From NCBI GenBank assembly GCA_963700775.1, contig CAVOYU010000005.1, positions 124,001 through 188,000 on the forward strand: a stretch of 64,000 nucleotides of DNA. The letters run 5' to 3'. This document shows positions 26,783 through 36,036 of this stretch, in pieces; position 1 is the first letter of the stretch, and each line of letters opens with the position of its first letter. The DNA comes from Thermohalobaculum sp963700775 (GTDB lineage: Bacteria; Pseudomonadota; Alphaproteobacteria; Rhodobacterales; Rhodobacteraceae). The notes beneath the pieces were generated by a model. It made no database searches. It was not told the DNA's origin and saw only the letters and a program-made list of their open reading frames with translations. Both the position numbers and the translations under genes were made by a program.

Positions 26783-26840
26783 GATAACAGTCTGATCATT
26801 CTACGTTATCAAATTGATGACCGGGCATAAAGTCAATTTG
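26783..26840. promoter_or_regulatory. Two overlapping inverted repeats upstream of hemolysin III
   Basis: Perfect 6-bp dyad gataac (26783-26788) / gttatc (26805-26810) with a 16-base spacer, and perfect 8-bp dyad caaattga (26810-26817) / tcaatttg (26833-26840) with a 15-base spacer. The region is markedly A/T-richer than its surroundings and lies 24-81 bp before the start, so a promoter with regulator sites is plausible. Confidence 0.4.
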
Positions 26841-26893
26841 CCGAGAGCCGGAGCGAAACCCCGGCCGGCTTCCCTCCCCGTCCCTCCTCGGCG

Positions 26894-27571
26894 TCACTCC
26901 ACCGAGCAGGCGAGCGTGCGGCTGATCTGGGTGAGCGGCCGGCCGGATTCCGCGCGCCAGGCGTTGAACGCCGCCTGCACCTTGGCGAAATCGCGCTGCG
27001 AGCTTGGCGCCTTGTCGATCACGCCCTCGCGGATCAGGGCCCGCACGACGTCCTGCGACAGGACGAAGCTGTCGACCCCGGAGAAGCGCAGGAAATACTG
27101 CGCCGCGGTCCCGCCCAGATGCGAGGCGTGCTTCTTCAGGAATACCAGCAGACCGGCATAGTCCTCGCTCGGCCATTCCGCGAAGAAGCGGGCCGCGCTG
27201 CCGTGTTCGCGGGCGAGCCGGGTCAGCAGCGCCGCGTTCTCGATCACCGAGCGGATCTTGGCGCCGTTGCGCACGATGCGCGTGTCCTGCACCAGGGCGT
27301 CGAAATCCGAATCCGACATCAGCGCGCAGCGGCCCGGGTCGAAGCCGTGGAAGGCTTCCTCGAAGCCCGGCCACTTGGCGTCGATGACCTTCCAGTTGAA
27401 ACCGGCGTTGAACACCGCCCGGGCCATCGCGGCAAGCCAGCGGTCGTCGGGGATGGCGGCGAGCTCGGCGGGCGTCTTCGGGGCAGCAAGCGTTTCCTCG
27501 AAGGCCGCGGCGCCGCCCTTGCGGGCCGCGGCAATGGCGAAGATCTCGTCGAAGGGGCGGAGGTCGGACAT
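26894..27571 (-). CDS. DNA-3-methyladenine glycosylase I-like HhH-GPD protein
   Basis: 225-residue protein with Tag-like layout: PDDRWLAAMARAVFNAGFNWKV in the N-terminal half and LVQDTRIVRNGAKIRSVIENA corresponding to the helix-hairpin-helix region. In Escherichia coli Tag a zinc site is formed by Cys/His near both ends; no equivalent N-terminal Cys or C-terminal His-x3-Cys is evident here, so this may be a zinc-less branch of the superfamily. Would excise alkylated bases in base-excision repair. The start at 27571 (MSDLRPF) follows the regulator stop by 47 bp. Confidence 0.72.
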   Translation of the reverse strand: MSDLRPFDEIFAIAAARKGGAAAFEETLAAPKTPAELAAIPDDRWLAAMARAVFNAGFNWKVIDAKWPGFEEAFHGFDPGRCALMSDSDFDALVQDTRIVRNGAKIRSVIENAALLTRLAREHGSAARFFAEWPSEDYAGLLVFLKKHASHLGGTAAQYFLRFSGVDSFVLSQDVVRALIREGVIDKAPSSQRDFAKVQAAFNAWRAESGRPLTQISRTLACSVE

Positions 27572-27618
27572 CCGGTCAATCCGTTTCGGTGGGCGCGTGC
27601 CGGGAAAGATAGCCCCGC

Positions 27619-28513
27619 TCAGGGTCCGATCCAGTGTACCCGGCCGTGGCCCGAAAGCCCGTAGCCGCCCATCTCGCGGGCATGGTCGGCGAAGGCCGGG
27701 CCGCGGCAGAAGGCGGCCAGCGCCTGCCAGCGTGGCTCGAACCAGGCGCGCCGGTCGATGGCGATGTCGTAGCGCTCGGTCACCAGCGGCAGGAACCCCA
27801 GCCGGAACTGCCGCGCCATCGCCTCGAGCCCCGGCGCCGCATCCGCCGCGCCCGAGGCGACGGCCGCTGCGGCCTCGGCCTCGGTGCGGGCAGGGCTGTC
27901 GGCCGGAATGAAGTCTTTCCGCGCGAGCCCGGCCTCGGCCAGCAGGTGGTCGAGCAGGATCTGCCCGCCCGCCTTCGGCTGGCGCAGCGCCACCCGGCGA
28001 CCCCGCAGGTCGGCGATGCTGCGCACCTTGCCGCTCCAGCCCCGGCGCCAGGATCAGCCCGCGGCTGCGCTCGGCCCATTCCAGCAGCGCCACCGGCGCC
28101 GCCGCCAGCGCCGCCGCCGCATGGGCCACGTTCCACCCGCCGCTCTCCGGTTCGAACACGTGCATGCCACAAGCGATCGCCTCGCCGGCCGCCAGCCGTT
28201 CGAGCCCGTCGAGGCTGCCGTCAAAGAAGCTCGCGAGCCCGCTGCCGGATTCCCTGAGCGCCCATTCCAGCAGCGGATCATGGCTGCCGCAGACCACGTC
28301 CGGCGCGCGCGCCGCCCGCGCCGGGGCGGATTTTTGCCCGCCGGCCAGCCAGGTCTCGATCTCCGTTCGCGGGAACAGCAGCTTGCCGGTCAGCCGGCGG
28401 CAGGGGATCTCGCCGGCGGCGGCAAGGTCGTAGACCTTGCGCTCCTTCACCCGCAGCAGCGTCGCCACCTCGCGGGTGGTCAGGAACTCCGGGGCGTCCT
28501 GGTCACGGTCCAT
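27619..28513 (-). CDS. Transcriptional regulator: excisionase-like HTH fused to a molybdate-binding-protein-like domain (frameshifted)
   Basis: The N-terminal helix-turn-helix (FLTTREVATLLRVKERKVYDL ... LLFPRTEIETWL, residues about 9-60) is of the excisionase/MerR type. It is fused to a periplasmic-binding-protein-like domain of the COG1910 group (GSHDPLLEWALRESG to PAFADHAREMGGYG). COG1910 proteins are thought to sense molybdate or a related oxyanion in the cytoplasm. The frame breaks at the CCCC run 28040-28043: removing one C joins LILAPG to WSGKVRSIADL. The molybdenum hydroxylase operon 9 kb away is a possible target, but no adjacent Mo transport gene exists. Confidence 0.72.
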
Positions 28514-28567
28514 GGGGCGATTGGTAGCGCGGGCCCCGCGCGAGGGGAAGCCGCTTCACCGCGCGCC

Positions 28568-29443
28568 TCACCTTGCCCTGCGCGCCCGGTCCACCAGCCG
28601 CATGATCAGCGGCGTCAGGATCAGCTGCATGGCGAGGTCGAGCTTGTTGCCGGGAATCACGATCGAGTTCGCCCGGCTCATCCAGCTCCCGGCGATCATC
28701 GTGGTGAGGTAGGGAAAGTCGATCCCGCGCGGGTTCTTGAACCGGATCACCACGACGCTCTCGTCCGGGGTCGGGATCCAGCGGGCGACGAATGGGTTCG
28801 AGGTATCGACCACCGGCACCCGCTGGAAGTTGATGTCGGTCTCGCTGAACTGCGGGCAGATCACATGCACGTAGTCGTGCATCCGGCGTAGGATGGTGTC
28901 GGTCACCGCCTCGGTGGTGTAGCCGCGTGCCGCGCGGTCGCGGTGGATCTTCTGGATCCATTCGAGGTTGATGACCGGCACGACGCCGATCTTCAGGTCC
29001 ACATGCCGGGCGATGTCGAGCCCGTCGATGCAGACCGCCCCGTGCAGCCCCTCGTAGAACAGGAGGTCGGTGCCTTCGGGCACATCCTCCCAGGCGGTGA
29101 AGTTGCCCGGCGCCACGCCGTAGCGGCGCTGGTCCTCCTCGTCGTGGCAATAGTGCCGGATGCGTCCGGTCCCGGTCTCGCCATAGCTGCGGAGCAGCGC
29201 TTCGAGAGCGTCGAGCACGTTCGCGTCGAGGCTGAAATGGCTGAATGTGTGGTCGCCCGCCTCGGTACGGCGCGCCAATTCGTCGCGCATCTCGGCCCGG
29301 TTCAGCCGGTGGAAGGCGTCGCCGGTGACCGAGGCGGCGTTGACGTGCTCGCGGCGGAAGATCTGCTCGAAGGTATGGCGGATGGTCGAGGTGCCGGCGC
29401 CCGACGAGCCGGTCACGGTGATCACGGGGTGCTTCAGCGACAT
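28568..29443 (-). CDS. cbbP: Phosphoribulokinase
   Basis: 291-residue proteobacterial-type phosphoribulokinase of the Calvin cycle (ribulose 5-phosphate + ATP to ribulose 1,5-bisphosphate). P-loop GSSGAGTST (residues 12-20) and the catalytic Asp42 in TGDAFHR match the Rhodobacter enzyme position for position; IGVVPVINLEWIQKIHRDRA, FSETDINFQRVPVVDTSNP and RGIDFPYLTTM are also diagnostic. It lies 11 bp after an FBPase-like gene, the cbbF-cbbP order of autotrophic alphaproteobacteria. No RuBisCO, transketolase or CbbR gene is in the window. Confidence 0.95.
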   Translation of the reverse strand: MSLKHPVITVTGSSGAGTSTIRHTFEQIFRREHVNAASVTGDAFHRLNRAEMRDELARRTEAGDHTFSHFSLDANVLDALEALLRSYGETGTGRIRHYCHDEEDQRRYGVAPGNFTAWEDVPEGTDLLFYEGLHGAVCIDGLDIARHVDLKIGVVPVINLEWIQKIHRDRAARGYTTEAVTDTILRRMHDYVHVICPQFSETDINFQRVPVVDTSNPFVARWIPTPDESVVVIRFKNPRGIDFPYLTTMIAGSWMSRANSIVIPGNKLDLAMQLILTPLIMRLVDRARRAR

Positions 29444-29454
29444 CGGGTTCTCCG

Positions 29455-30367
29455 TCAGCTCCGGAACAGCCCGCGCCGCCCGAACAGCGGCGAGGCGTCG
29501 GCGTCCGGCAGGTCGTGGCAGGCGGCGAGGCGGGCGACCAGCCCGGTATCACCGAAGGCGACCGGCCGGGTCTCGGCAAGGCTCTCCGGCGCGCGGCCGA
29601 GAAGCCGGGACTGCCCGTCGGTCGCGCTGCCGCCGGCGGCTTCGGCCAGCCGGGCCAGGGGCTGGCCGGTCAGGATCAGCGACGGAGCCGGGCGCGCCCC
29701 CGCCAGAGCGAGGCAGACACCGCCCCTAAGCAGCACGGCCATCGCTTCGGCGGCCAGCGAGCCGGTCCAGTGGAACGCGAAATCCCGGCCCTGCGGCCCC
29801 TCGGTTCCGGCGAAGCATTCGTCGGCGAATTGCCGCACCGGACGCTCCCAGTGCCGGTAGTCTCCCAGGTCCGCCGCCAGCATCGCCACGCCGCCGGGAA
29901 GCCCGAGCGGCGGGTCGAGGCGGACGAACGCGCTTCTGCCGGTGTCGCGGGCATAGAGCGCGGCCCCGGAACCGAGAGCGAGCGCCAGCAGGCTCCGGGC
30001 GCCGCCCAGCAGGCAGCCCGCAACCATCGACCTCGGGAGGCTGTGCCAGGAATGTCGCCTCGGCCGGGCCTGGGGCGGCGGGCCGCAGGGTGAAGAGGGC
30101 ACCTGCCGGAGCGTCGGGGCCGCCGGCCGGGAGCAGTGCGACGGCGGCGGCGAGATCGGCGCCAGCGGAGACCTCCGCCGGGGCGCGTGCGGCACCGTCC
30201 GGAGCGCCGGTCAGGAGCCAGCGCAGCGGCAGGTTCCCGAGCGCAGCGCCGAAGCCGTCATCCGGCGCCACGTCCGCCCATGCCCGGCAGATGCCGAGCA
30301 CCGCCGCGCCCAGATCGGGCGCGGCGTCGCGGGCAAGTGCCTGGTCGAGCGATGGTGCGGATGCCAT
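29455..30367 (-). CDS. Divergent fructose-1,6-bisphosphatase-like protein lacking the DPLDGSSN site (frameshifted)
   Basis: The C-terminal half is clearly class I FBPase-like: LGDYRHWERPVRQFADE, EGPQGRDFAFHWTGSLAAE, AAGGSATDG and the terminal SPLFGRRGLFR all have counterparts in CbbF. The N-terminal half (about 110 residues) is short and Ala/Gly-rich; where FBPases have the metal-binding DPLDGSSN this protein has ALLPAGGPDAPAG before GALFTLRPA. The Glu of GSLAAE is kept. The frame breaks around 30034-30036 (FLAQPP / RSMVAGCLLGG), explained by one extra base in a CGGGAGG context. Located in the cbbF position before cbbP. Either a non-catalytic homologue or a damaged gene; FBP hydrolysis is doubtful. 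Confidence 0.72.
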
Positions 30368-30574
30368 GCGCCGGTTTCCTGTGCTGGCGATGTGTCCCCT
30401 GTCTCGTATCACCCGGCGCGGCGGACACCGCAACGTTCCGCGCTGCTAATCGGGGAGAATCCGACATTGCGCCCCGGCACGCGGCCGCTTCCCGTTGCCA
30501 GAAGCGCGGATTCCGGGTTTTCCTCTGCCTCCGAGTTGCGGAAGCGGCCGGGGCGGCAGGGAGAGCGGCACGAC

Positions 30575-31294
30575 ATGAGAATCCTGGTTCTGCAACACGA
30601 GTCGATCGAGCATCCGGGCGAGCTACGCCGTTTCCTGGCCGAGGACGGCCACGAATGGGTGCCGGTGGAGCTGGACGAGGGCGAGACGCCGCCGTCACTC
30701 GACGGCTTCGGCGCGCTCTGGGTGATGGGCGGGCCGATGGATGTGTGGGAAGAGGACAAGCATCCCTGGCTGATCGCCGAGAAGGCGCTCATCCGCGAGG
30801 CGGTCGAGGTGCGGGGCATGCCCTATCTGGGACTCTGCCTGGGCCATCAGCTCCTCGCCTGCGCCCTTGGCGGGGAAGTCGGCAAGGCGGCGACGCCCGA
30901 GGTCGGCGTGCTGCCGGTGCAGCTCACGGAACTGGGGGCCGAGAGCGTATTCTTCGACGCGGTGCCGGGGACCTTCCATTGCCTGCAATGGCACGGGGCC
31001 GAGATCACCCGGCTGCCCGAGGGCGGCCGGGTGCTGGCGACGACCCCGGAATGCGCGGTGCAGGCGATGAGCTGGGGGCCGCGGGCGCTGTCGATGCAGT
31101 TCCACCTCGAGGTCGAGGCCGACACTGCCTCGGCCTGGACCGCGATCCCGGAATACCGCGTGGCGCTCGAGCGGAACATGGGCCCCGGCGGCGCCGAGCG
31201 CATGATAGCCGATTGCGCCAGGCATATCGGCGCCATGAACGCGAATGCCGAGCGGATCTACATCAACTGGCTGCAGGCGGCGGCCCAGGCCTAG
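30575..31294 (+). CDS. Type 1 glutamine amidotransferase (GuaA-like, free-standing)
   Basis: 239-residue class I GATase. The nucleophile elbow is LGLCLGHQLLA (Cys about 91) and the catalytic His/Glu pair is in MQFHLEVE. ALWVMGGPMDVWEED supplies the oxyanion-strand region. A free-standing domain of this size matches the GuaA-N-like family that acts on gamma-glutamyl compounds or feeds ammonia to an unknown partner. The start at 30575 follows a GGGAG. Divergent from the FBPase-like gene and tail-to-tail with the SPOR gene, sharing a palindromic ctag at the two stops. Confidence 0.82.
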   Translation: MRILVLQHESIEHPGELRRFLAEDGHEWVPVELDEGETPPSLDGFGALWVMGGPMDVWEEDKHPWLIAEKALIREAVEVRGMPYLGLCLGHQLLACALGGEVGKAATPEVGVLPVQLTELGAESVFFDAVPGTFHCLQWHGAEITRLPEGGRVLATTPECAVQAMSWGPRALSMQFHLEVEADTASAWTAIPEYRVALERNMGPGGAERMIADCARHIGAMNANAERIYINWLQAAAQA

Positions 31295-32218
31295 GGCCGG
31301 CCCGCGTTTCCGCGCTGGATCGGGAACGCCCCGGCCAGCAGGTCGCGCGCGGCATCGCGGGCCGCTCCCAGATCCTCGGCCTTGAAGTAGGGTCCGATCA
31401 GCACCAGCCAGCGCGGCGCGCCGGCGCCGTTGGCGGTCTCCTCGAACTCTGACCGGAAGCCCTGCCGCCGCCAGGCTGTCGGCGAAGCTGGCGGCATTGG
31501 CCTGGTCGGCGAAGTAGCCGCCCTGCAGGAAGTGCATCGGGCCGGCCGGCGCCGGATCGTAGTTCCGCGCCGCCACTGTCTCGCCGGCCGTCCCGGCAAC
31601 CGGCGCCGTCGCCACGTCGACCGGCGGTTCGGGCGGGGCGGCGGGATGCGCACTCTCGGCGGCCGGGATCGCCGCGGGCCCGGCCTCATGGCCCACAAGA
31701 CCGTCGGGCGTCGGGCCGGGCAGGCTCGCCGGCGGCCCGAATGCCGGCCGGCCGCCGCCGTCCGGCACCACCAGCCCGCCGGCGATGCTGCCGGTCGGGG
31801 TCGCGAGCAGCGTCTCGTAGTTGGGCACGAAGCGGCCGATCAGGCCGAAGGGGCGAACCTTCAGCCGCTGGTCGCGGATCGGCTGATACTCCGCCGGGCT
31901 CGCATCCACCGGAGGCGGCATTACCGCGGCAAGCTCGAAGCGCTTCACCGGGTCCGGGCCCGGCGGCGGGCCGAAACTGGCCATGAGGGCGACGATACCG
32001 GCCCCGGCGCAGGCGACGCCCGCCGCGAACCGGGCCGCCGATCCGGCCATCGCCGCGAAACCGCCGGGGCGGCGCGCGGGAGGGATCTGGTCGTCGATTG
32101 CGGCGTCAGGCTGCCGCTCCACGGATCCGGACCCCCCGAAATCGCGCGCGCCAAAATCCAGCGGACCGGGACTGTGCGCCGGGGCCACCGCCTTTCCGAA
32201 ACCGTCCAGAGGGTCCAT
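31291..32218 (-). CDS. SPOR-domain cell-envelope protein (frameshifted)
   Basis: About 308 residues with an N-terminal cytoplasmic part, one membrane helix (ARFAAGVACAGAGIVALMASF, residues about 64-84), a Pro/Ala-rich periplasmic linker and a C-terminal SPOR domain (FLQGGYFADQANAASFADSL ... WLVLIGPYFKAEDLGAARD). SPOR domains bind denuded glycan strands at the division septum. The frame breaks at the CCC run 31460-31462; deleting one C gives AAAGFRSEFEETANG and restores the domain. The start at 32218 has GGAG six bases upstream. Confidence 0.75.
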
Positions 32219-32430
32219 GCCCGCTCCACCGCTGACGGGAAACCCCGCACCGTCCCAGAGGTCGTTGCACCGGCCGCCGGGACTCACCCGCCGAAGCACC
32301 CGCGCAAGACTACATCCTGTGGCAGTTTCGCGCCCACGCTACAAGCCGATTCAAGATATTGTGGAGGCGCCGGGGGATCAACCCATATCTGTCGGGGTTA
32401 GGCCCGGAGTTGATCCTGGGCCGCCCGCGG

Positions 32431-33093
32431 TCAGCTCGCCGCCTCGACCAGCGAGCGGCGGGCGGTGTCGAGGTGTTCGCGCATCAGCCGCGCGGCGGTC
32501 TCCGCGTCGCGGGCGCGGATCGCGTCGATGATCGCCCGGTGCTGGCGGTTGTAGTTGGCGATGATGCCGGGCTCGAGCGTGATCGTGCGCATCCGAGCCC
32601 ATTGCGAGTGGCTGCGCACCTCGTGCATCTTCTCCATCATCCAGACGATCAGCGCGTTGTGCGCGCAGCGGGCCAGCGCCAGATGGAAGCGCTCGTCGGC
32701 ATCGGCGAAAGCGGCCGGGTCGCCGCCGCAAGCCTCCATCGCCTGCATGTGCGCCTCGGCCTTGGCGAGGTCGAATTCGGTCGCGTGCAGCACCGCCAGC
32801 CGGCACATGTGCGGCTCGACACCGACCCGGGCATCGATCAGCTCGAGCGGGCGCGTGGTCTCGACGATCGAGCGGGTCTCGTCCTTCTCGGAATAGGTGA
32901 CATAGGTGCCCGAGCCCGGGCGCCGGGCGACGAAGCCCGTGTCCTCGAGCTGCTTCAGCGCCTCGCGCACGGTGCCGCGGGCGACGCCGAACTGCTCGGC
33001 CAGGGTGCGCTCGGGCGGCAGCCGGTCGTTCTGGACGAACCGCGCCGAGGCGATCTGCCTTCGCAGGGCGCCCGCGATGTCGGCGGCGTTCAT
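32431..33093 (-). CDS. GntR-family (FadR/FCD) transcriptional regulator
   Basis: 220-residue repressor. Winged HTH (LPPERTLAEQFGVARGTVREAL ... FVARRPGSGTYVTY) over the first 70 residues, then an all-helical FCD ligand domain with the metal/ligand-binding pattern ADADERFHLALARCAHN and MREHLDTAR. The start at 33093 (MNAADIAGALRR) matches family length. Faces the ligase/glx operon across a 433-bp intergenic region full of repeated motifs, which makes it the likely regulator of that operon and perhaps of tmm, whose upstream region carries the same motif. Confidence 0.88.
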   Translation of the reverse strand: MNAADIAGALRRQIASARFVQNDRLPPERTLAEQFGVARGTVREALKQLEDTGFVARRPGSGTYVTYSEKDETRSIVETTRPLELIDARVGVEPHMCRLAVLHATEFDLAKAEAHMQAMEACGGDPAAFADADERFHLALARCAHNALIVWMMEKMHEVRSHSQWARMRTITLEPGIIANYNRQHRAIIDAIRARDAETAARLMREHLDTARRSLVEAAS

Positions 33094-33526
33094 CTTCTCT
33101 CTGGCTCCCAAGCCCGCTCCGTCGGTTCGAGACTTTCGATCCGCGTGCCCCGTTCCGAGGCCGGAAATCCGTCCGGTTCTCCGGCGCGTTCCCCAGCCCG
33201 GCATGACAACTGGCGGGGCCGCCTCGATGCCTGATATTCGCATATACCAAACCAAACCGAAAGGCACAAATCTGGTTGCAAAGCGGTTGCAAATTGGTCA
33301 GGGTCGGTCTGGAGCGGAGGGGCGCGATTCGACTAATCGGACCAATAAAGGCAAATTGGGTCTAATGTGGCCTAAACCAATCAAGCGAACTGGTCCGGAC
33401 GGCGCCTGAAAATGGTCGGCGTGCAGAATACCATGGGGCGGGCCGCACAAGCGGCCAAAGCCACTGGCAGACGCGGCCGCGCCGTCGGACGAGACATAAG
33501 ATGCAAAACGGCAAGGGAGGAGAAGC
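33094..33526. promoter_or_regulatory. Divergent promoter/operator region between gntR and the set A operon
   Basis: 433 bp without a gene. The first 130 bp look unremarkable; from about 33240 the DNA becomes A/T-richer and repetitive: ccaaaccaaacc at 33246-33257, ttgcaaagcggttgcaaattgg at 33272-33293 as two ttgcaaa copies, gactaatcggaccaa at 33331-33345, and attgggtctaat at 33355-33366 in inverted sense. The gactaatcrgacyaa motif recurs before tmm. Probably GntR operators and overlapping promoters. A GGGAGGAG ribosome-binding site ends the region. Confidence 0.55.
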
Positions 33527-35020
33527 ATGGCTAGGAGTGCCGCGAAGAGGGCGCCGCAGGAGATCGATGCCTTCGTCGACGCGAAGGGCCGCGACGCGAT
33601 GGTCAAGGCGGTGCGCAGGAAGATCGACGAGATGGGGATCGAGTATCTCTATCTGCAGTTCGTCTCGGTCACCGGGCGCATCTGCGGCAAGGGCATTCCG
33701 GCCGCTCACTGGGAATTGGTGGCGCGCAAGGGCTTCCAGCTCGTCTACGGCGCGACCGTCAACCTGTTCACCAACCGCCACGGCGAATACATGGGCTACG
33801 GTCCCGAAGCGGCCGAGCTGGTCGGCATCCCCGAGCCCGAGACCTTCTGCCAGCTGCCCTGGGACAAGCGTGTGGCTCGGCTCTGGTGCACGCTGTTCCG
33901 CAATCGCGAGGAGCGGGTCGACGCCGGCGCCTTCCTGACCTCGGACTGCCGCGGCAACCTGCGCCGCCTGCACGCCGCGTTCGAGAAGAAGCACGGGCTG
34001 CATCTGCGCACCGGCACCGAGCCGGAGATGATGTGGCTGAGGAAGGACGAGAACGGCGACCCCGCCGGCGGCTTCTCGCGGCCCTACTGCTACCACATCG
34101 ACCAGTTCGAGAGTCTGCGCCCGGTCTACATGAAGGTGCTGGAATACTGCCGCGCCATGGGCCTCGACATGATCCAGGGCGACCACGAGGACGCGCCGGG
34201 CCAGCTCGAGCTCAACTGGACCTACGACGAGTGCCTGCGCACCGCCGACCGGCTGACCACCTACCGCCAGATATGCGCCCAGGTGGCCCGCGAGTTCAAC
34301 CTGATCGCCTGCTTCATGACCAAGCCCTTCATGGGTGTCTCGGCCTCCGGCTGCCACCACAACATGTCGCTGTGGAAGGGCGGCAAGGACGGGGTCAACA
34401 AGCTCGGCCACGACAAGCTCCCGGCCATGGACGAGGTGTTCGCCTACCGCTCGGGCGGCGACAACACCTTCGATCCGGAGGGCGAGGACAGGCAGATGCC
34501 CGGCAAGATCGGCCAGTACTCGATCGGCGGCATCGTCAAGCATCTGGACGCGCTGACCGCCATCGGCTGCTCGACCGTCAACTCCTACCGCCGGCTCTGG
34601 GACACCGGCTTCTGGGCGCCGGTGTTCAAGGACTGGGGTTTCCAGAACCGCACCACGGGGCTGCGCATCTCGGCCCCGGGCCGGTTCGAGTTCCGCTCGG
34701 TCGACTCGATGGTCAATCCCTACCTGATGGCCTCGGCCATCCTCGCCGCCTGCGACGACGGCATCTCGAACAAGATCCCGTCGGGCAAGCCCGAGGAGCG
34801 CAACATCTACGCGGCAATGGAGGCCGGCAAGCAGGTATCCAAGCTGCCGATGACGCTCGGCGCCTCGCTCGAGGCGCTGTCGAAGGACAAAGTCATCCAG
34901 TCGGCGATGCCGGGCGAGATGTACCGGCTCTACCACGAGTACAAGACCGACGAGTGGGAGCGTTTCAACCACACCGTCACCGACTGGGACGTGAAGACCT
35001 ATCTGAACTGCCTGCCCTGA
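33527..35020 (+). CDS. Glutamine-synthetase-like ligase, set A (GlnT/GMAS-related paralogue)
   Basis: 497-residue member of the glutamine synthetase superfamily: a beta-grasp domain (IEYLYLQFVSVTGRICGKGIP) then the catalytic barrel with metal-binding Glu in GTEPEMMW and EDAPGQLELNW, His in SGCHHNMSLW, and NSYRRLWDTG and RFEFRSVDSMVNPYL. It differs from the canonical gamma-glutamylmethylamide synthetase pattern found in the set B ligase (GNGCHAHISVWD, NSYKRINAPRT), so amine specificity is probably different. It heads an operon with GlxBCD-like proteins beside tmm and tdm; gamma-glutamylation of an amine such as dimethylamine is an inference. Strong GGGAGGAG ribosome-binding site. Confidence 0.85.
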   Translation: MARSAAKRAPQEIDAFVDAKGRDAMVKAVRRKIDEMGIEYLYLQFVSVTGRICGKGIPAAHWELVARKGFQLVYGATVNLFTNRHGEYMGYGPEAAELVGIPEPETFCQLPWDKRVARLWCTLFRNREERVDAGAFLTSDCRGNLRRLHAAFEKKHGLHLRTGTEPEMMWLRKDENGDPAGGFSRPYCYHIDQFESLRPVYMKVLEYCRAMGLDMIQGDHEDAPGQLELNWTYDECLRTADRLTTYRQICAQVAREFNLIACFMTKPFMGVSASGCHHNMSLWKGGKDGVNKLGHDKLPAMDEVFAYRSGGDNTFDPEGEDRQMPGKIGQYSIGGIVKHLDALTAIGCSTVNSYRRLWDTGFWAPVFKDWGFQNRTTGLRISAPGRFEFRSVDSMVNPYLMASAILAACDDGISNKIPSGKPEERNIYAAMEAGKQVSKLPMTLGASLEALSKDKVIQSAMPGEMYRLYHEYKTDEWERFNHTVTDWDVKTYLNCLP

Positions 35021-35100
35021 AGGGGCCGTTCAGGAAGACCGGCCCGGCGCCCATGCGCCGGGCGGACCCGTAGCGATCGAGAAGAAGGACTTAGACCGAC

Positions 35101-36036
35101 ATGTGCGGGATTGCTGGACTTATCCATCGCGGCAAGAGCTCGAATGTGGGCTCCGAGATGACCGCGATGCTGAAGGCCCTGAAACACCGGGGTCCCGACT
35201 CGACCGGCTTCGCCGTCTATGGCGAGCCCGTCGAGGGCGACTACGTGATGCGCTTCAAGGTGGCCGAGCAGGAGGACATCGCCAAGGGCCACGGCATCGA
35301 CAAGCGCATCGCCGAGCGGATCGCCGAGGTCGACCGGCGGCTCGAGGAATACGGCGCGGTGATCAAGACCCGCGACAAGGCGACGCCCTACGCGCTGCGC
35401 TACGTGATGACCCATGACGGCGACACCGAGGCGATGGCCAAGTATGTCGAGGAGATCGACGACGTCGAGATCCTGTCGATGGGCAACGGACTCGAGCTGA
35501 TCAAGGATCTGGGCGACGCCACCGTGGTGTCGAGCCAGTACAAGCTCGACGGCTTCCAGGGCACCCACGGCATCGGCCACACCCGGATGGCGACCGAGTT
35601 GGATGTCGACATCCGCTCGGCGCATCCCTACTGGGCCTTTCCCTACAACGACGTCTCAGTCGTCCATAACGGCCAGATCACCAATTACTGGAACATGCGC
35701 CGCGAGATGGAGCGCAGGGGCCACCGCTTCATGTCGAGCTGCGACTCCGAGCTGCTGGCGGTCTACACCGCCCACAACCTCGCCAACGGCGTGACGCTGG
35801 AGGAAAGCCTCAAGCGCTCGATCTCCGAGATCGACGGAGTGTTCACCTATCTGGTGGCGACCAAGGACCAGCTCGGCATGGCCAAGGACACCATGGCCGC
35901 CAAGCCGCTGGTGCTCTACGAGTCCGACGACCTGATCGCCATGGCCTCGGAGGAGGTCGCGATCCGGGCGATCCTGCCCCAGGAAATCGACACTTACGAC
36001 CCTTATGACGAGGAGGTCCGGGTATGGCAGGCGTGA
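35101..36036 (+). CDS. glxB: Class II glutamine amidotransferase domain protein, GlxB/MgsA-like, set A
   Basis: 311-residue Ntn-type amidotransferase subunit of a glutamate-synthase-like complex. Cys2 after the initiator Met (MCGIAGL) is the nucleophile; KHRGPDSTGFAVYG, HTRMATELDVDIRSAHPY and VVHNGQITNYWNMR are the usual PurF/GltB-type glutamine-site motifs. In N-methylglutamate synthase this subunit handles the gamma-glutamyl donor, releasing the amine to the synthase subunit. A 40-residue charged stretch (about 60-110) is longer than in the set B protein. Stop overlaps the start of glxC. Confidence 0.87.
   Translation: MCGIAGLIHRGKSSNVGSEMTAMLKALKHRGPDSTGFAVYGEPVEGDYVMRFKVAEQEDIAKGHGIDKRIAERIAEVDRRLEEYGAVIKTRDKATPYALRYVMTHDGDTEAMAKYVEEIDDVEILSMGNGLELIKDLGDATVVSSQYKLDGFQGTHGIGHTRMATELDVDIRSAHPYWAFPYNDVSVVHNGQITNYWNMRREMERRGHRFMSSCDSELLAVYTAHNLANGVTLEESLKRSISEIDGVFTYLVATKDQLGMAKDTMAAKPLVLYESDDLIAMASEEVAIRAILPQEIDTYDPYDEEVRVWQA

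Noticed and set aside
32340..32425. caagatattgtgg and a short plus-strand frame before the GntR gene, considered as an NrdR-type box or leader peptide
   Set aside because: Only one box-like element was found, no ribonucleotide reductase gene follows, and the region is a convergent/ upstream spacer.
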